From: SAR202 cluster bacterium
GTDB lineage: Bacteria; Chloroflexota; Dehalococcoidia; Lucifugimonadales; UBA1123
NCBI GenBank assembly: GCA_030752795.1
Contig: JASMDM010000003.1
Location: 16,569-80,568, forward strand
Direction of reading: 5' to 3'
Length of the DNA: 64,000 nucleotides
Within the stretch, counting starts at the first letter, position 1. Each line of letters begins with the position of its first letter. Positions 52,724 through 64,000 of this stretch are shown here, one piece after another. Under the pieces are notes generated by a model that was not told where the DNA came from, did no database searches, and saw nothing but the letters and a program-made list of their open reading frames with translations. The position numbers and the translations under genes were made by a program.

Positions 52724-53356
52724 ATGGAAGGAACTCGACTTCGAATCCTGGAGTTGTTGCAGAAAAACAGCCATGACACGGTCGGTGGTTTGGCGACCGA
52801 ATTGGGTTTGGCCCCGGCGACTGTGAGGCGTCACCTGGACATCTTACAGCGCGATCGCATGGTTACTTTCGAAGAAGTCCGCAAGAAGACCGGCCGGCCT
52901 GAGTACTCCTTTTACCTCACAGAGGAGGGGCAGGAGGCGATGCCGAAAGGCTATGACCACCTGTTGCGCCTGCTTGTCGAGGAATTGGGAGTCTTGACGT
53001 CCAACGAACTCGACGGCCTCGGCGGTCAAGACGTGTTGGAAGTTGTGTTCGGTAGACTGTCTGCAAAATTGGGGATGGACAACGCAGCCAACTCGGAGTC
53101 CGACAGCATCGACGACCGCAAGGACGCGTTGTTGGGCATCCTTCAGAGCGAGGACTTTGTGCCCGAAGCTGCCATCATCGACGGCAAGCTTCAGATCAGG
53201 CTGCAAAACTGCCCATTCCGTTCAGTGGCCATGGCCAACACGGCCGTGTGCGACTTCGACGCCGCTGTGATCAACGCATCGATCGGTCAAGAGATGACTC
53301 GTATCGAGTGCATTCACGACGGCGACCCTGCCTGCATTTATGTGCAGGCTGAATGA
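52724..53356 (+). CDS. HTH transcriptional regulator with C-terminal Cys cluster (SufR-like)
   Basis: 210 aa. The N-terminal winged helix reads LRILELLQKNSHDTVGGLAT, then LGLAPATVRRHLDILQRDRM and a wing with KKTGRPEYSFYLTEEG. The C-terminal domain carries four Cys in the order C-x12-C-x19-C-x7-C (CPFRSVAMANTAVC, IECIHDGDPAC). SufR-type repressors bind an Fe-S cluster with such a domain and control Fe-S assembly genes. Here no suf gene is adjacent. It has its own strong promoter and a nearby palindrome. Ligand and targets are inferred. Confidence 0.82.
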   Translation: MEGTRLRILELLQKNSHDTVGGLATELGLAPATVRRHLDILQRDRMVTFEEVRKKTGRPEYSFYLTEEGQEAMPKGYDHLLRLLVEELGVLTSNELDGLGGQDVLEVVFGRLSAKLGMDNAANSESDSIDDRKDALLGILQSEDFVPEAAIIDGKLQIRLQNCPFRSVAMANTAVCDFDAAVINASIGQEMTRIECIHDGDPACIYVQAE

Positions 53357-53463
53357 TCGTCACCACTTCCTGAAATCTGAGCGCACAGCGATCATTTGAT
53401 CGTGGAACACGTCGGCGGACTTCGACCGCCGAATTCGCGCCATGATGGTCGCGAGCTCTAATC

Positions 53464-54462
53464 CTAACTCGTGTAGGCAGGGCTCAGCGACCTGATGTTC
53501 GCTTCAGGGGCTTCGTGCGAGTACGTGCAGCCGGGTCCCAGCATCCAACGACTGTCGCTCATGTCTCGGCGTACTCGCGCAACTTCTCTCTCCACGTCGG
53601 CAGGCGAACCGTTCACCAGCGCGTCCTTGTGGGAGATCCCACCGATCACCGGTATGTCCGCCGATCGTTCACCTTCATCTAACCAGACGTTCGTCCCATC
53701 CTGCGTGTCCCAATTCAGCGCCGCAACGGGATAGTCGGACAGCGTCGACAGCATATTGTTCGAGCCGCAAACGTGAAGGACGTTGAATTCGGCTTCGGGC
53801 AACGCCTCGAGCAGGCGAAGATCGTACGGACGGCCGAATTCGGCGTACTGTTCGTCGGTCATCCGGTCGTAGCTACCCCATCGAGTGGTGGCAAAGAAGA
53901 TGCCGCTGGCGCCGATGGACAGGCATTCGGTGGCGAACCTGGTGTATGTTTCGGTCACGATATCCAACACCCGATGCGCCTTCGCGGGGTCACGCTTCAG
54001 ATGCTCCGTCATGGCGTCTTCGGATTCGGTCAGCCGGCCGACAATCGATAGCGGCGAAAAGATCGTCATCAGAAACGGGACTTCGCCATCCAGGCCATTG
54101 GCGATCAGACGTAACGACTCGAGGTGTTCGCCGAGCACGCCCCGGCCTACGTCAAGGGGCTCGATGGCGTCCCAGTCTTCGGGACGCTTCACGGGCCGGT
54201 CCACGATCACCGAATCAACCGCGTCAGAATCGGAAAACCGCACGTCTACGCCCCAATCCTCGTTGTGGTAGGTCGCCCTGGGGTTGACCTTCATGAAGTC
54301 CCAGTCGTACTCGCGCTGGAATGCCAGCATCGCGCCTGCCAAGTCCGCGGCAGAGTTCTCCTGGCCGAAGAAGTGTCTCCACATGCTCACCGGCGGTCGA
54401 TCGACTGCCGCGCCCGACAGCGCCGCTCGCACACGATCCCAATGCGTCATCCGATCGGCCAT
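53464..54462 (-). CDS. uroporphyrinogen decarboxylase (URO-D) superfamily protein
   Basis: 332 aa from ATG 54462, with AAGGAGG about 7 bases upstream. The barrel starts MTHWDRVRAALSGAAVDRPPVSMWRH when written in two parts around residues 5-30. The end LGPGCTYSHEAPEANIRSL, with its Cys, is seen in URO-D relatives that act in methyl transfer. Uncertain whether it decarboxylates uroporphyrinogen or moves a methyl group; no other haem gene is nearby, and the methyltransferase-like branch seems more likely. Confidence 0.85.
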   Translation of the reverse strand: MADRMTHWDRVRAALSGAAVDRPPVSMWRHFFGQENSAADLAGAMLAFQREYDWDFMKVNPRATYHNEDWGVDVRFSDSDAVDSVIVDRPVKRPEDWDAIEPLDVGRGVLGEHLESLRLIANGLDGEVPFLMTIFSPLSIVGRLTESEDAMTEHLKRDPAKAHRVLDIVTETYTRFATECLSIGASGIFFATTRWGSYDRMTDEQYAEFGRPYDLRLLEALPEAEFNVLHVCGSNNMLSTLSDYPVAALNWDTQDGTNVWLDEGERSADIPVIGGISHKDALVNGSPADVEREVARVRRDMSDSRWMLGPGCTYSHEAPEANIRSLSPAYTS

Positions 54463-54540
54463 AGCGACCCTCCTTATGCTCACGGCGATGATACGCCGTC
54501 GATGCCGTGAAGCGAAGATTGTCGTCGCTTCAACAGTCGA

Positions 54541-55758
54541 TTACACGTTCATCTCCAGGACGTAAAGCCCGCCCTTAAACCGGTCGATAGCGTACACCAG
54601 GCCGTTTTCGTCGACGTAGACGTCGTTGACGTTGACGCCCTTCTCCTGATCCGGAACCTCGGGGATGAAATAGGCCACCTCTTCAGGGCGGAACGGGTCG
54701 CTGATGTCGTGGACCCGAACGCCGGCGTTGAAGTATGAGCCAACGATCAGCGTCTCGGACGACCACGATGTCGGAACCGGCTGGTTCTCGTGAATGTTGT
54801 GTGCGCCGAAACGTCCTGGCCGCGCGCCGAAATCTTCGACGGGCGGGAGAGGGAGTGTGCTGATTATTACGGGGTTCGTCTCTTCTCTGATGTCCATGAT
54901 CCAGACCAATTTCGGATGGTCGGACAGGTCATCGGTGACAGACTCGTCCGTCACGATCATGAGCTCGCGTTCGAACAACGGTATCGCGGTGTGGGTGAAG
55001 CCAGGAAACGGCGGGTGATAGTCGACTCGGCTGACCATCTTGGGGTGGGCCTTATCGGCGATGTCGAGGATGATCGCGCCGGCGTCGAGATAACCCAGAT
55101 ACGCCCGGTCGGGACGCTGCGGATAGATGTTGGCATTGTGGATTCTGAATCCAGCATCGACGGTCGTGTGTCGAACGGGCGCCTCTTCAACATCGTCAAC
55201 GCCGGTTCCGGGAAGCCACCAACGGCCGGCCTCGACCGGATGCGACGGGTTTCTCACATCGACGATCATGTGGAACTGATCGTCTTTCTGGTTTCTGGGC
55301 GTAAAGTCGTCGGCGCCGGTGCTGACGTGCGCGTACTCGCCGTCGACGAACCACAAACAGTGAGCGCCACGCGAATACGGACCGCTGGTGTCGAAATGGG
55401 AGGCCTCGCGAGGATTCTCAGGATCGGCGATGTCGTAGACGCAGAATCCAGCGGGCTTCAATCCGGGGCGCGAGGTCTGATACGCCACCAACAGAAGATC
55501 GTCGAACACCGCAAGGGAGTTGGATCGCACGTCGGCGTGTGGAAGCTCGGTTTGTATCACGGTCTTGGGGTTCCTGGGATCGGTGACATCAACGGCAGTG
55601 TAGTCTTTCGGGCCGCTTTCGTGAGCGATGTAGATCACCCGGCGTCCGTCCTTGGTTGCCTGGAGGCCGATCCCTTCGCCACCGTTGCCGAATCCATCGA
55701 GGTCGTGCTGGGACAGGAGCGTCATGTTCTTAGCTTGCGCCGATCCGTCAGTCATCAT
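54541..55758 (-). CDS. LVIVD-repeat beta-propeller protein
   Basis: 405 aa from ATG 55758, with GGAGG six bases upstream. Repeats of the type YTAVDVTDPRNPKTV, FCVYDIADPENPREA, MIVDVRNPSHPVEAG, AIILDIADKAHPKMV and VRVHDISDPFRPEEV occur every 50-70 residues, one per propeller blade. No signal peptide is seen. Such proteins bind ligands or partners at the propeller face. The role is unknown. Confidence 0.85.
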   Translation of the reverse strand: MMTDGSAQAKNMTLLSQHDLDGFGNGGEGIGLQATKDGRRVIYIAHESGPKDYTAVDVTDPRNPKTVIQTELPHADVRSNSLAVFDDLLLVAYQTSRPGLKPAGFCVYDIADPENPREASHFDTSGPYSRGAHCLWFVDGEYAHVSTGADDFTPRNQKDDQFHMIVDVRNPSHPVEAGRWWLPGTGVDDVEEAPVRHTTVDAGFRIHNANIYPQRPDRAYLGYLDAGAIILDIADKAHPKMVSRVDYHPPFPGFTHTAIPLFERELMIVTDESVTDDLSDHPKLVWIMDIREETNPVIISTLPLPPVEDFGARPGRFGAHNIHENQPVPTSWSSETLIVGSYFNAGVRVHDISDPFRPEEVAYFIPEVPDQEKGVNVNDVYVDENGLVYAIDRFKGGLYVLEMNV

Positions 55759-56107
55759 GTTACGCCTCCGCGTATCCTGGGGTTGGTTCAGCGACTATTG
55801 TAGTCGTTTGATTGACGTGGCGCCCGCTCTAGGCCAGGATTCGAGTTGGAACGAACCGGGATGTTCGGGTTCGGGGAGCAGGATTCGTAGGCCCGGCGTT
55901 CAGGGTTGGCCCGTTTCGGATCGGTTCGAAGACAAGGGATTGACGTCGGTGTGGTTCGACAGGCTCACCACGAACGGACGAGTCGAGCTTCTATTCGTGC
56001 CATTAGATCGCGCCAACAGCCTAGCCGGGGCGGTCAGGGTGGCAGGGTGATGACGAGGGGTTGCCGTGAAGCGTCTGCACTGCTGAGGTCGTGCCGGATT
56101 CGGCTTC
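55759..56107. other. intergenic region with repeat
   Basis: About 350 bp without a supported gene. It contains a shortened copy of the family A repeat at 55953-55977. Confidence 0.5.
55953..55977. repeat. dispersed intergenic repeat, family A copy 3
   Basis: GGTTCGACAGGCTCACCACG then AACGG, a variant of the core at 32251-32285, in the opposite orientation. Confidence 0.65.
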
Positions 56108-56806
56108 CTAATACGCGAGTGCGCTCAGATCGAAGGGAACCATCGATGCCTTGTTGAGTAGCTGCAAGCCTTTGAGGGTGTCGCTTGCGATCTTTGCCTT
56201 GTCCGATACTCGAAGCCGTCGCTTGAACAGCCAATATGTAAATTCTTTGAGTCCGGTCAAGGTCATCGGGTCGTCTTCGCCGATGCCGTTGGCGACCTGA
56301 TATTCGGCCAGCAGTTGGCTTTCAGTCGATCGGTAGATGCGGAAATAAGCCTCTTCGGCGTGGTCGATGCCGTAACGTCGTCCGTTGGCGTAGTGGCGTT
56401 TTTCGATCTCGCTTTCGACGGTCTGTTGTAGTGCAGTCTCCACCTCAACACCGTAGAAGTAGTTCAAGTGGCCGCGATGTTTGTCACCACCGAGGAGCTC
56501 TTCGAATTCTTCATCGCCGAACGGCGCGGGGAAACGGCCAGTGAACAGCATCTCTTCGATGTCTTCGCGCGGGATGAGGTCTTCGACTTCGCAGCTCAAC
56601 CGGCTTGCCAAGGCCAGCCAATCGAATGCTTCGCCGCCGATGAAGTAGTCATAGCGTTGGCCATCGAACTCCTCTTGCGGTTGAGTCCACAACGCCATCG
56701 TCTCGACAAAGGCCGTGGGCCAATCCTTGCCGTCACGAAGGGCCGCACGCAGCCGTTCAATGGCTTCGGGCACCCCAGTTCCCTGAATAGCCCCGCCTTC
56801 AATCAT
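56108..56806 (-). CDS. conserved hypothetical protein
   Basis: 232 aa, soluble and rich in acidic and aromatic residues (FIGGEAFDWLALASRLSCEV, FKRRLRVSDKAKIASD). The ATG overlaps the end of the PolX gene by 8 bp, so the two form a coupled pair. No family recognised; a helper role for PolX is only a guess from position. Confidence 0.75.
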   Translation of the reverse strand: MIEGGAIQGTGVPEAIERLRAALRDGKDWPTAFVETMALWTQPQEEFDGQRYDYFIGGEAFDWLALASRLSCEVEDLIPREDIEEMLFTGRFPAPFGDEEFEELLGGDKHRGHLNYFYGVEVETALQQTVESEIEKRHYANGRRYGIDHAEEAYFRIYRSTESQLLAEYQVANGIGEDDPMTLTGLKEFTYWLFKRRLRVSDKAKIASDTLKGLQLLNKASMVPFDLSALAY

Positions 56807-58514
56807 GACCAGATGATGACACGATTCTGCTGCGCTTGTCCAGTTTCAGCCAGAAAATGAACTTGTCCGCCGGCATCGTGTTCAGGATGTCGTCGACGCG
56901 ACAAAGTCCTCTGCGCGCAACTTTGACACCGTACTCCAGATTGCCCAGTGACTCCGTCGTGTGGGCGTCGGTCGTGATGACCAACATCGCGCCCAGTTTC
57001 CGAGCTCGCTCGACGCGCGCGTCCTTGAGGTCCAGTCGCTCCAGCGAGCCGTTGATCTCCAGCGCGGTGCCGGTTTCGGCCGCAGCCCGGAAGATCGCAT
57101 CGTAGTCGGCTTCGATGGGTTTGCGTTCACCGATCAGTCGGGTGCTCAGGTGACCGATCGCCGAGACGTGGGGGTTGTTCATCGCCGTTATGATTCGCTC
57201 GGTCATCACCGACGATTCCTGTCCCATGGCCGAGTGTATCGACGCGACGACCCAATCGAGCTCACGCAACAGATCGTCCGAGTAGTCCACCGATCCGTCG
57301 GCGCGAATGTCCATCTCAGTTCCTCGCAACACTTTGATTCCGCCGACTTCGCGTTCGACTTCCTTCACAGCCGCCATATGCGCCAATAGCCGCTCCAGGC
57401 TCAGTCCGTTCGCGATGCCTCTGCCCGACGAGTGGTCGGTGATCGCGATGTACTCAAGCCCGCGGCCTTTGGCCTCGCGGACCATTGCCGCCATCTCGTC
57501 GCGTCCGTCGCTCCAGTCCGTGTGGGCGTGCAGATCGCTTTTGACGTCTTCCAGGGTGACCAACTTCGAGAGGTCTCCGGAAACAGCCTGTGTGATCTCG
57601 TTTCCACCCAGTCGTTCTTCGGGGCGAATAAATGGCATCTCAAGTCGATCATACAAGGATTCTTCGCCAGCAAAGGTCTCCAGTACGCCCGTTGATATGT
57701 CGGCCAGGCCACGTTCCGACAACTCAAAGCCCTGTTCCGCTGCCCGTTGGCCGAGCAGTTGAACGTGGCCCGAGTTCCCGATGAGGTACAGGATCGCAGC
57801 GCCCTGGGTTGCGGGGTCGACCACGTGGATCGTCACGCGCACACCGGATTCGAACTCGATCGTCGATTCGGAATCTCGCGTGACGAGGAGAGCGGCAAAG
57901 CCGGGAAGTGAACTCGCGGCGCCAAGCACCGATTTAGGCTTCGAGGTGACGCACGCCAGGACGATCTCTTCGACCTCTTCGTCGAACCGGCTGACCCCGC
58001 CGCACGGAATCACTCTGTCGACTTCAGAGCAGCGCTCCAAGATCGCTGCCGTCAACTGCCTGGTCACCGCAAGCGCCCTGGATATCGGCAGGCGATTGCT
58101 TTTGGATCGTGAGAACTGCACCGCCCGCAGGATGTTGTCTGCGCTCTTGCGGCCCATCCTCGGCAGTGCGGCCAGCGCACCGGTCTCGATTGCCGCTTCG
58201 AGCTGGTCGAGATCGGTGACGCCCAATTCTTTCCACACACGCAACGTGGTTTTTAGGCCGAGACCTGGCACGTCCATCAATGCAGGGATGCCAGGAGGAA
58301 ACTCTGCAATCAGGCGGTCGAGAAATCCGAGGCGACCCGTGTCCACGAGTTCGGCGGTCTTGTCCGCTATGGCCTTGCCAATGCCGGAGATCTCGGTCAG
58401 GTCTTCGCCGCGAGCAAGCATGTCAGTCGCTTCGGAAGGCAATCGGCTGATGGTGCGGGCGGCCCGTTGATACGCTCGAACGGTGAAAGACTTCTCGCCC
58501 TTCATCTCGAGCAA
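56799..58514 (-). CDS. polX: DNA polymerase X family protein with PHP domain, N-terminus frameshifted
   Basis: 571 aa as read from TTG 58514 (an ATG is at 58505). Helix-hairpin-helix motifs are ISGIGKAIADKTAEL and VPGLGLKTTLRVWKELG. A polymerase-like middle follows. The C-terminal PHP domain has DLHAHTDWSDG, ITDHSSG, GTEMDIRADG, SIHSAMG and TTDAHTTES. Upstream the DNA reads MTNGEV from ATG 58558 (with GGAGG), and one base out of phase AEVFELIAGLLEMKGE, the normal PolX start. One base is thus missing near 58541. The enzyme works in base-excision repair. Confidence 0.88.
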   Translation of the reverse strand: MLEMKGEKSFTVRAYQRAARTISRLPSEATDMLARGEDLTEISGIGKAIADKTAELVDTGRLGFLDRLIAEFPPGIPALMDVPGLGLKTTLRVWKELGVTDLDQLEAAIETGALAALPRMGRKSADNILRAVQFSRSKSNRLPISRALAVTRQLTAAILERCSEVDRVIPCGGVSRFDEEVEEIVLACVTSKPKSVLGAASSLPGFAALLVTRDSESTIEFESGVRVTIHVVDPATQGAAILYLIGNSGHVQLLGQRAAEQGFELSERGLADISTGVLETFAGEESLYDRLEMPFIRPEERLGGNEITQAVSGDLSKLVTLEDVKSDLHAHTDWSDGRDEMAAMVREAKGRGLEYIAITDHSSGRGIANGLSLERLLAHMAAVKEVEREVGGIKVLRGTEMDIRADGSVDYSDDLLRELDWVVASIHSAMGQESSVMTERIITAMNNPHVSAIGHLSTRLIGERKPIEADYDAIFRAAAETGTALEINGSLERLDLKDARVERARKLGAMLVITTDAHTTESLGNLEYGVKVARRGLCRVDDILNTMPADKFIFWLKLDKRSRIVSSSGHD

Positions 58515-58621
58515 ACCGGCTATCAGTTCGAAGACTTCCGCACCTCGCCGTTGGTCATTACCTCCCTGCCCGCGCCGCCACCCTGCCGGGAGAATTCGAA
58601 GCTACCGTCGTCGAGGGTTGA

Positions 58622-61294
<2,673 letters not shown>

Positions 61295-61530
61295 AATTGT
61301 GCTTCCCTCTCTGAAGGGGTTGTTGAGGGCGGCAGCCGGATCTGCCGCGCTATGGATCGGAAATTACATCGTCGCGAATGGACCGACGAAGCAAGAATCC
61401 CTTGAGTCATTATACCCCACGGTCACGGGCGTTCCAGAGCCAATCGAGGAATGGCCGGGTCGCCCTGTTTCATGTAGAATCACCCTACTCAAACCAACGA
61501 CTCTATTCAACTACGCCACGGGAGCGCGAC

Positions 61531-62391
61531 ATGATCGATCAGCAGGACAGCCGATACACTAGCAAACGAATCACGATCAACGGCAACTCGTTGCGATACC
61601 TCGATTGGGGATCCGAGGGCAAGCCGCACCTGGTGTGCCTTCACGGCCACACCGGCCAGGCTCATATCTGGGAGGAATTCGCCGAGGCGATGTCGGAGCA
61701 TTACCACGTCCTCGCACTCGATCAACGCGGTCACGGCGAGAGCGAATGGGCCGACGACGGCTATGCGCGAGACCGCTTCGTCGATGATGTCGCGGCATTC
61801 GTCGACGCCTTGGGTCTGGAGAAGTTCGTTTTGGCCGGACTGTCTATGGGCGGCTGGCATTCGATGTTGTACACCGCCGAACACGCCGACCGCGTCGAGC
61901 GAATCATCATGGTCGACATTGGCCCCGAGCCGTCGCAAGAGGCGACTGCGCCGGCGCGGCCGCCGACCCCGATGGAGTTCGGCTCGGTGGAGGATGCGAT
62001 CGCGTGGGCCCGTGAGGGCAACCCGTGGGCGTCCGACGACCGCCTTGCCAGCGATATGAACGACAAACTGAAGGACGCGGGCAACGGCAACGTCACGTGG
62101 AAAGCCGACACAAAGCTGTTCAACACCCCGCTTCCGGACATGACGGACCCCGGCCTGATCGGCCGATATTGGAACGCTTTGGAGACGATCCCCTGCCCGA
62201 TTCTCGAGGTGCGCGGCGCGGAGAGCCCGCTGGTTTCCGACGACGTCCTCGATCGCATGAAAGCGTGGTCGAAGGCGCTGACGTCCATGGACATACCCGA
62301 CGCCGGACACGTCGTAACGGTCGACAAGCCGTATGAGTTCATCGAAGCGACCCGCGCTTTCCTGGGCGTTCCGGCAGCGGAGGCGGCGTAA
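61531..62391 (+). CDS. alpha/beta hydrolase
   Basis: 286 aa from ATG 61531, with GGGAG six bases upstream. The nucleophile elbow is LAGLSMGGWHS. The oxyanion strand is LVCLHGHTGQAHIWEEF, the acid is likely in the VRGAESPLVSDD region and the His is in DAGHVV. It is probably an esterase, lactonase or C-C hydrolase. The CitE-like lyase gene begins 6 bp downstream, so they are probably co-transcribed. Confidence 0.88.
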   Translation: MIDQQDSRYTSKRITINGNSLRYLDWGSEGKPHLVCLHGHTGQAHIWEEFAEAMSEHYHVLALDQRGHGESEWADDGYARDRFVDDVAAFVDALGLEKFVLAGLSMGGWHSMLYTAEHADRVERIIMVDIGPEPSQEATAPARPPTPMEFGSVEDAIAWAREGNPWASDDRLASDMNDKLKDAGNGNVTWKADTKLFNTPLPDMTDPGLIGRYWNALETIPCPILEVRGAESPLVSDDVLDRMKAWSKALTSMDIPDAGHVVTVDKPYEFIEATRAFLGVPAAEAA

Positions 62392-62397
62392 CTGAAA

Positions 62398-63267
62398 ATG
62401 ACCATCATTCGAAGCCTTCTGTTCGTCCCAGGCAACGCCCCGAACATGCTCGACAAAGCTTTGGCGTTGCGGCCGGATGCGTTCATTCCCGACTTGGAAG
62501 ACTCGGTGCCCATCGACGAGAAAGCCAACGCTCGATCGATCACCTCGTCTTACCTGGAACGTTTTGCTGCGACCGGCCAGTTGATCATTCCGAGGGTGAA
62601 CTCGTTGGACACCGGGCTGCTCGAAGAGGACCTCACGGCGATAGTCGGACCTCACATCTTCGGCGTTTCGGTAGGCAAGATCGACACGCCTGTTGACATC
62701 GCCGAGGTGTCGAAGGTCCTTCAGCGGCTCGAAATCCGGGCTGGCATGCAGATTGGCACGGTCAAGCTTGTTCCCTGGATCGAGTCAGCGAGCGCAATCG
62801 TCAACGTCTACGAGATATGCGCTTCGTCCAGCCGCATCGTCGGCGTGTCCCTTGGGGCGGAAGACTTCACTAACGACATGGAGATCGAACGGCGTGGAGA
62901 CGACCGCGAGCTCGCGTACCCGCGCAACGCAATTGCAATAGCCGCTCGAGCCGCCGGTGTACTCGCCTTGGACACGCCATTCTTCGCGTTCCGAGATCCG
63001 GACGCATTGCGCGAGAACTCAGCCGATTCCAAGGCGCTGGGTTTCCGCGGCCGTTTCGCGATCCACCCGGCGCAAATCGACGTCATCAACCAGGTCTTCT
63101 CACCTTCGGATGCCGAAGTGAAGCACGCCAGACGCGTGGTCGCCGCATTCGAGGAGGCAGCGAGCCAGGGACGAGGCTCAACCTCGCTCGACGGACATGT
63201 TGTCGACGTTCCGGTCGTCAAACGGGCTGAGGCGCTGTTGGAATTGGCCGAATCCATGGGCACATGA
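62398..63267 (+). CDS. CitE-like HpcH/HpaI aldolase/citrate lyase family protein
   Basis: 289 aa. It begins RSLLFVPGNAPNMLDKAL, and the Mg-binding and acyl-CoA-binding sites are in FIPDLEDSVPIDEK, LVPWIESASAI and VSLGAEDFTNDM. The RFAIHPAQIDVINQVF segment is typical of the malyl-CoA/citramalyl-CoA lyase branch. It cleaves a 3-hydroxyacyl-CoA by retro-aldol. It is coupled to the hydrolase gene upstream. Confidence 0.9.
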   Translation: MTIIRSLLFVPGNAPNMLDKALALRPDAFIPDLEDSVPIDEKANARSITSSYLERFAATGQLIIPRVNSLDTGLLEEDLTAIVGPHIFGVSVGKIDTPVDIAEVSKVLQRLEIRAGMQIGTVKLVPWIESASAIVNVYEICASSSRIVGVSLGAEDFTNDMEIERRGDDRELAYPRNAIAIAARAAGVLALDTPFFAFRDPDALRENSADSKALGFRGRFAIHPAQIDVINQVFSPSDAEVKHARRVVAAFEEAASQGRGSTSLDGHVVDVPVVKRAEALLELAESMGT

Positions 63268-63429
63268 GCCTTTGGACCGTTCGGCTCTAATCTGCGGCGG
63301 AATCCGGCACAGCAACCGGAGCCGCACACCGACGCGAATCCAGCGCCAACGCGTCGCATCTAACTCTATGAAAGCGGCAGTGCTGTGGGTAGGCAGGCTA
63401 ATTCCTGACCGCTCCGCAAGGACCGTCTG

Positions 63430-63840
63430 ATGGAAGGTGCAGCGTCGCGAATCGTATCGACTTCGTGCAAAAACATACTGAGTCTCCTCGCCTGCCTGGG
63501 ACTCACTCGGAAGCTCGTACTTTCCATGCTCGTGGTCGCGGCGGTGCCTGTAATGCTGGTCGCATTTTCCGCACTCCGTGCAGGTGCAGACGGGATCAGA
63601 CGCCACACTGATCTTCACCTGATATCGGTCGTGTCCATCATCGCTGAGGACGTGGCGTACTGGATTCATCCCATCGAAGACATCGCGGTGGCCTAGGAGC
63701 GCGAACTTCGCACGACTGGCGCGCTCGATGAACTCGCGAACGGAGCCCTTTCGTTTCCTGACGCCTATCACGACTCGCTAGAGAGCTACTCGTCGGTAAT
63801 CGTGAAGAGCAATCCCTCGGTGATCCGAATCGGCATCCTT
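63430..63840 (+). pseudogene. N-terminal remnant of a membrane sensor/chemoreceptor
   Basis: The first 88 codons encode a short cytoplasmic start, one membrane helix (LTRKLVLSMLVVAAVPVMLV) and the beginning of an extracytoplasmic sensor domain. A TAG follows at 63694. The frame then stays open (ERELRTTGALDELANGALSF) to a further TAG at 63838. No HAMP or signalling part follows; the gene runs into a probable insertion-sequence end. Confidence 0.6.
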
Positions 63841-63954
63841 TTGTAGACCGTCAGCGAAAATGGGACACATTTGGGCCTGAAATTAATAGAGACAGTCGGT
63901 AGATAAAGCGAGCTCCTGACAGGGGGATAGAATGTCCCCAGGGAAGGAGCAGCA
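63841..63954. mobile_element. possible left end of an insertion sequence
   Basis: The stretch CCGTCAGCGAAAATGGGACAC resembles terminal sequence seen at ends of IS elements (IS21-like by memory). It begins where the broken sensor gene loses its frame and is followed by a new ribosome-binding site and start codon. Only one end is inside the window, so neither the family nor the duplication of target bases can be confirmed. Confidence 0.35.
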
Positions 63955-64000
63955 GTGATCGAGAACACAGAAGATAAGAACCTAGCCGCACAAGAGCGAA
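63955..64000 (+). CDS. start of a gene running off the window
   Basis: GTG 63955 follows AAGGAG at the right spacing and opens MIENTEDKNLAAQER up to the window edge. This is too short to identify. By position it may be the first gene of the suspected insertion sequence. Confidence 0.4.
   Translation, partial: MIENTEDKNLAAQER

Noticed and set aside
61507..62655. 382-codon minus-strand frame across the hydrolase and lyase genes
   Set aside because: The plus strand encodes two recognised proteins with ribosome-binding sites; the antisense product has no recognisable features.

Overview
The window looks like part of a chromosome from a moderately GC-rich, free-living bacterium. The best guess is Chloroflexota, of the SAR202/Dehalococcoidia kind. 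That rests on gene content only: coenzyme F420 ligase (CofE) with an F420-type luciferase-like oxidoreductase, several crotonases and CaiB/BaiF CoA-transferases, two dipeptide/oligopeptide-type ABC importers with large lipoprotein binding proteins, Gfo/Idh/MocA dehydrogenases, amidohydrolases and a PolX with a PHP domain. There is no rRNA, recognisable tRNA or CRISPR array, and no phylogenetic marker that settles the taxonomy.

Layout. 1-6.6 kb: end of a Gfo/Idh/MocA gene, then a minus-strand block of three tandem crotonase paralogues and two family III CoA-transferases. 7-17 kb: an Opp/Dpp-type importer operon (binding protein, two permeases, two ATPases), a membrane protein, an MFS exporter and an amidohydrolase. 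17.2-19.3 kb: a deiodinase-like redox protein read through an in-frame UGA, an SPFH protein and a small ribbon-helix-helix protein. 19.3-25.4 kb: a second peptide-type importer on the minus strand with both ATPases fused. 26-34.6 kb: dehydrogenase, amidohydrolase, LLM oxidoreductase, several small or unknown genes, a metallophosphoesterase, a CoA-binding protein that also appears to be read through a UGA, and a MenB-like crotonase. 34.7-43.8 kb: ThiL, acyl-CoA ligase, beta-lactamase-fold hydrolase, aminotransferase, RidA-like protein, nicotinate phosphoribosyltransferase and homocysteine methyltransferase. 43.9-45.5 kb: a decayed segment with a formate-dehydrogenase remnant abutting a chemoreceptor remnant, followed by an intact cheW. 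45.6-63.3 kb: mostly housekeeping genes (MFS, NYN, Prs, MEMO-family, CofE, a Cys-rich HTH regulator, URO-D, LVIVD propeller, PolX, SecA, hydrolase, CitE-like lyase). 63.4-64 kb: another broken sensor/chemoreceptor gene next to what looks like an insertion-sequence end.

Most notable observation. Two genes carry an in-frame UGA exactly where their families have a conserved redox Cys/Sec or Cys. In both, homology continues in frame past the UGA, and a perfect 7-bp hairpin with a 5-nt A-G-containing loop sits at the distance expected for a bacterial SECIS element. The first (17.3-17.8 kb) is a deiodinase-like selenoprotein. The second (32.7-33.1 kb) is a YccU-type CoA-binding protein, a family I do not know as selenoproteins. 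No Sec machinery gene lies in this window, so the rest of the genome must supply selA/selB/selC/selD for this reading to hold.

Three otherwise healthy genes (crotonase 3, amidohydrolase at 16.2 kb, PolX) each carry one single-base indel near an end, with the ancestral frame readable beyond it. These are either assembly indels or recent mutations, and they matter when judging the gene ends given here.
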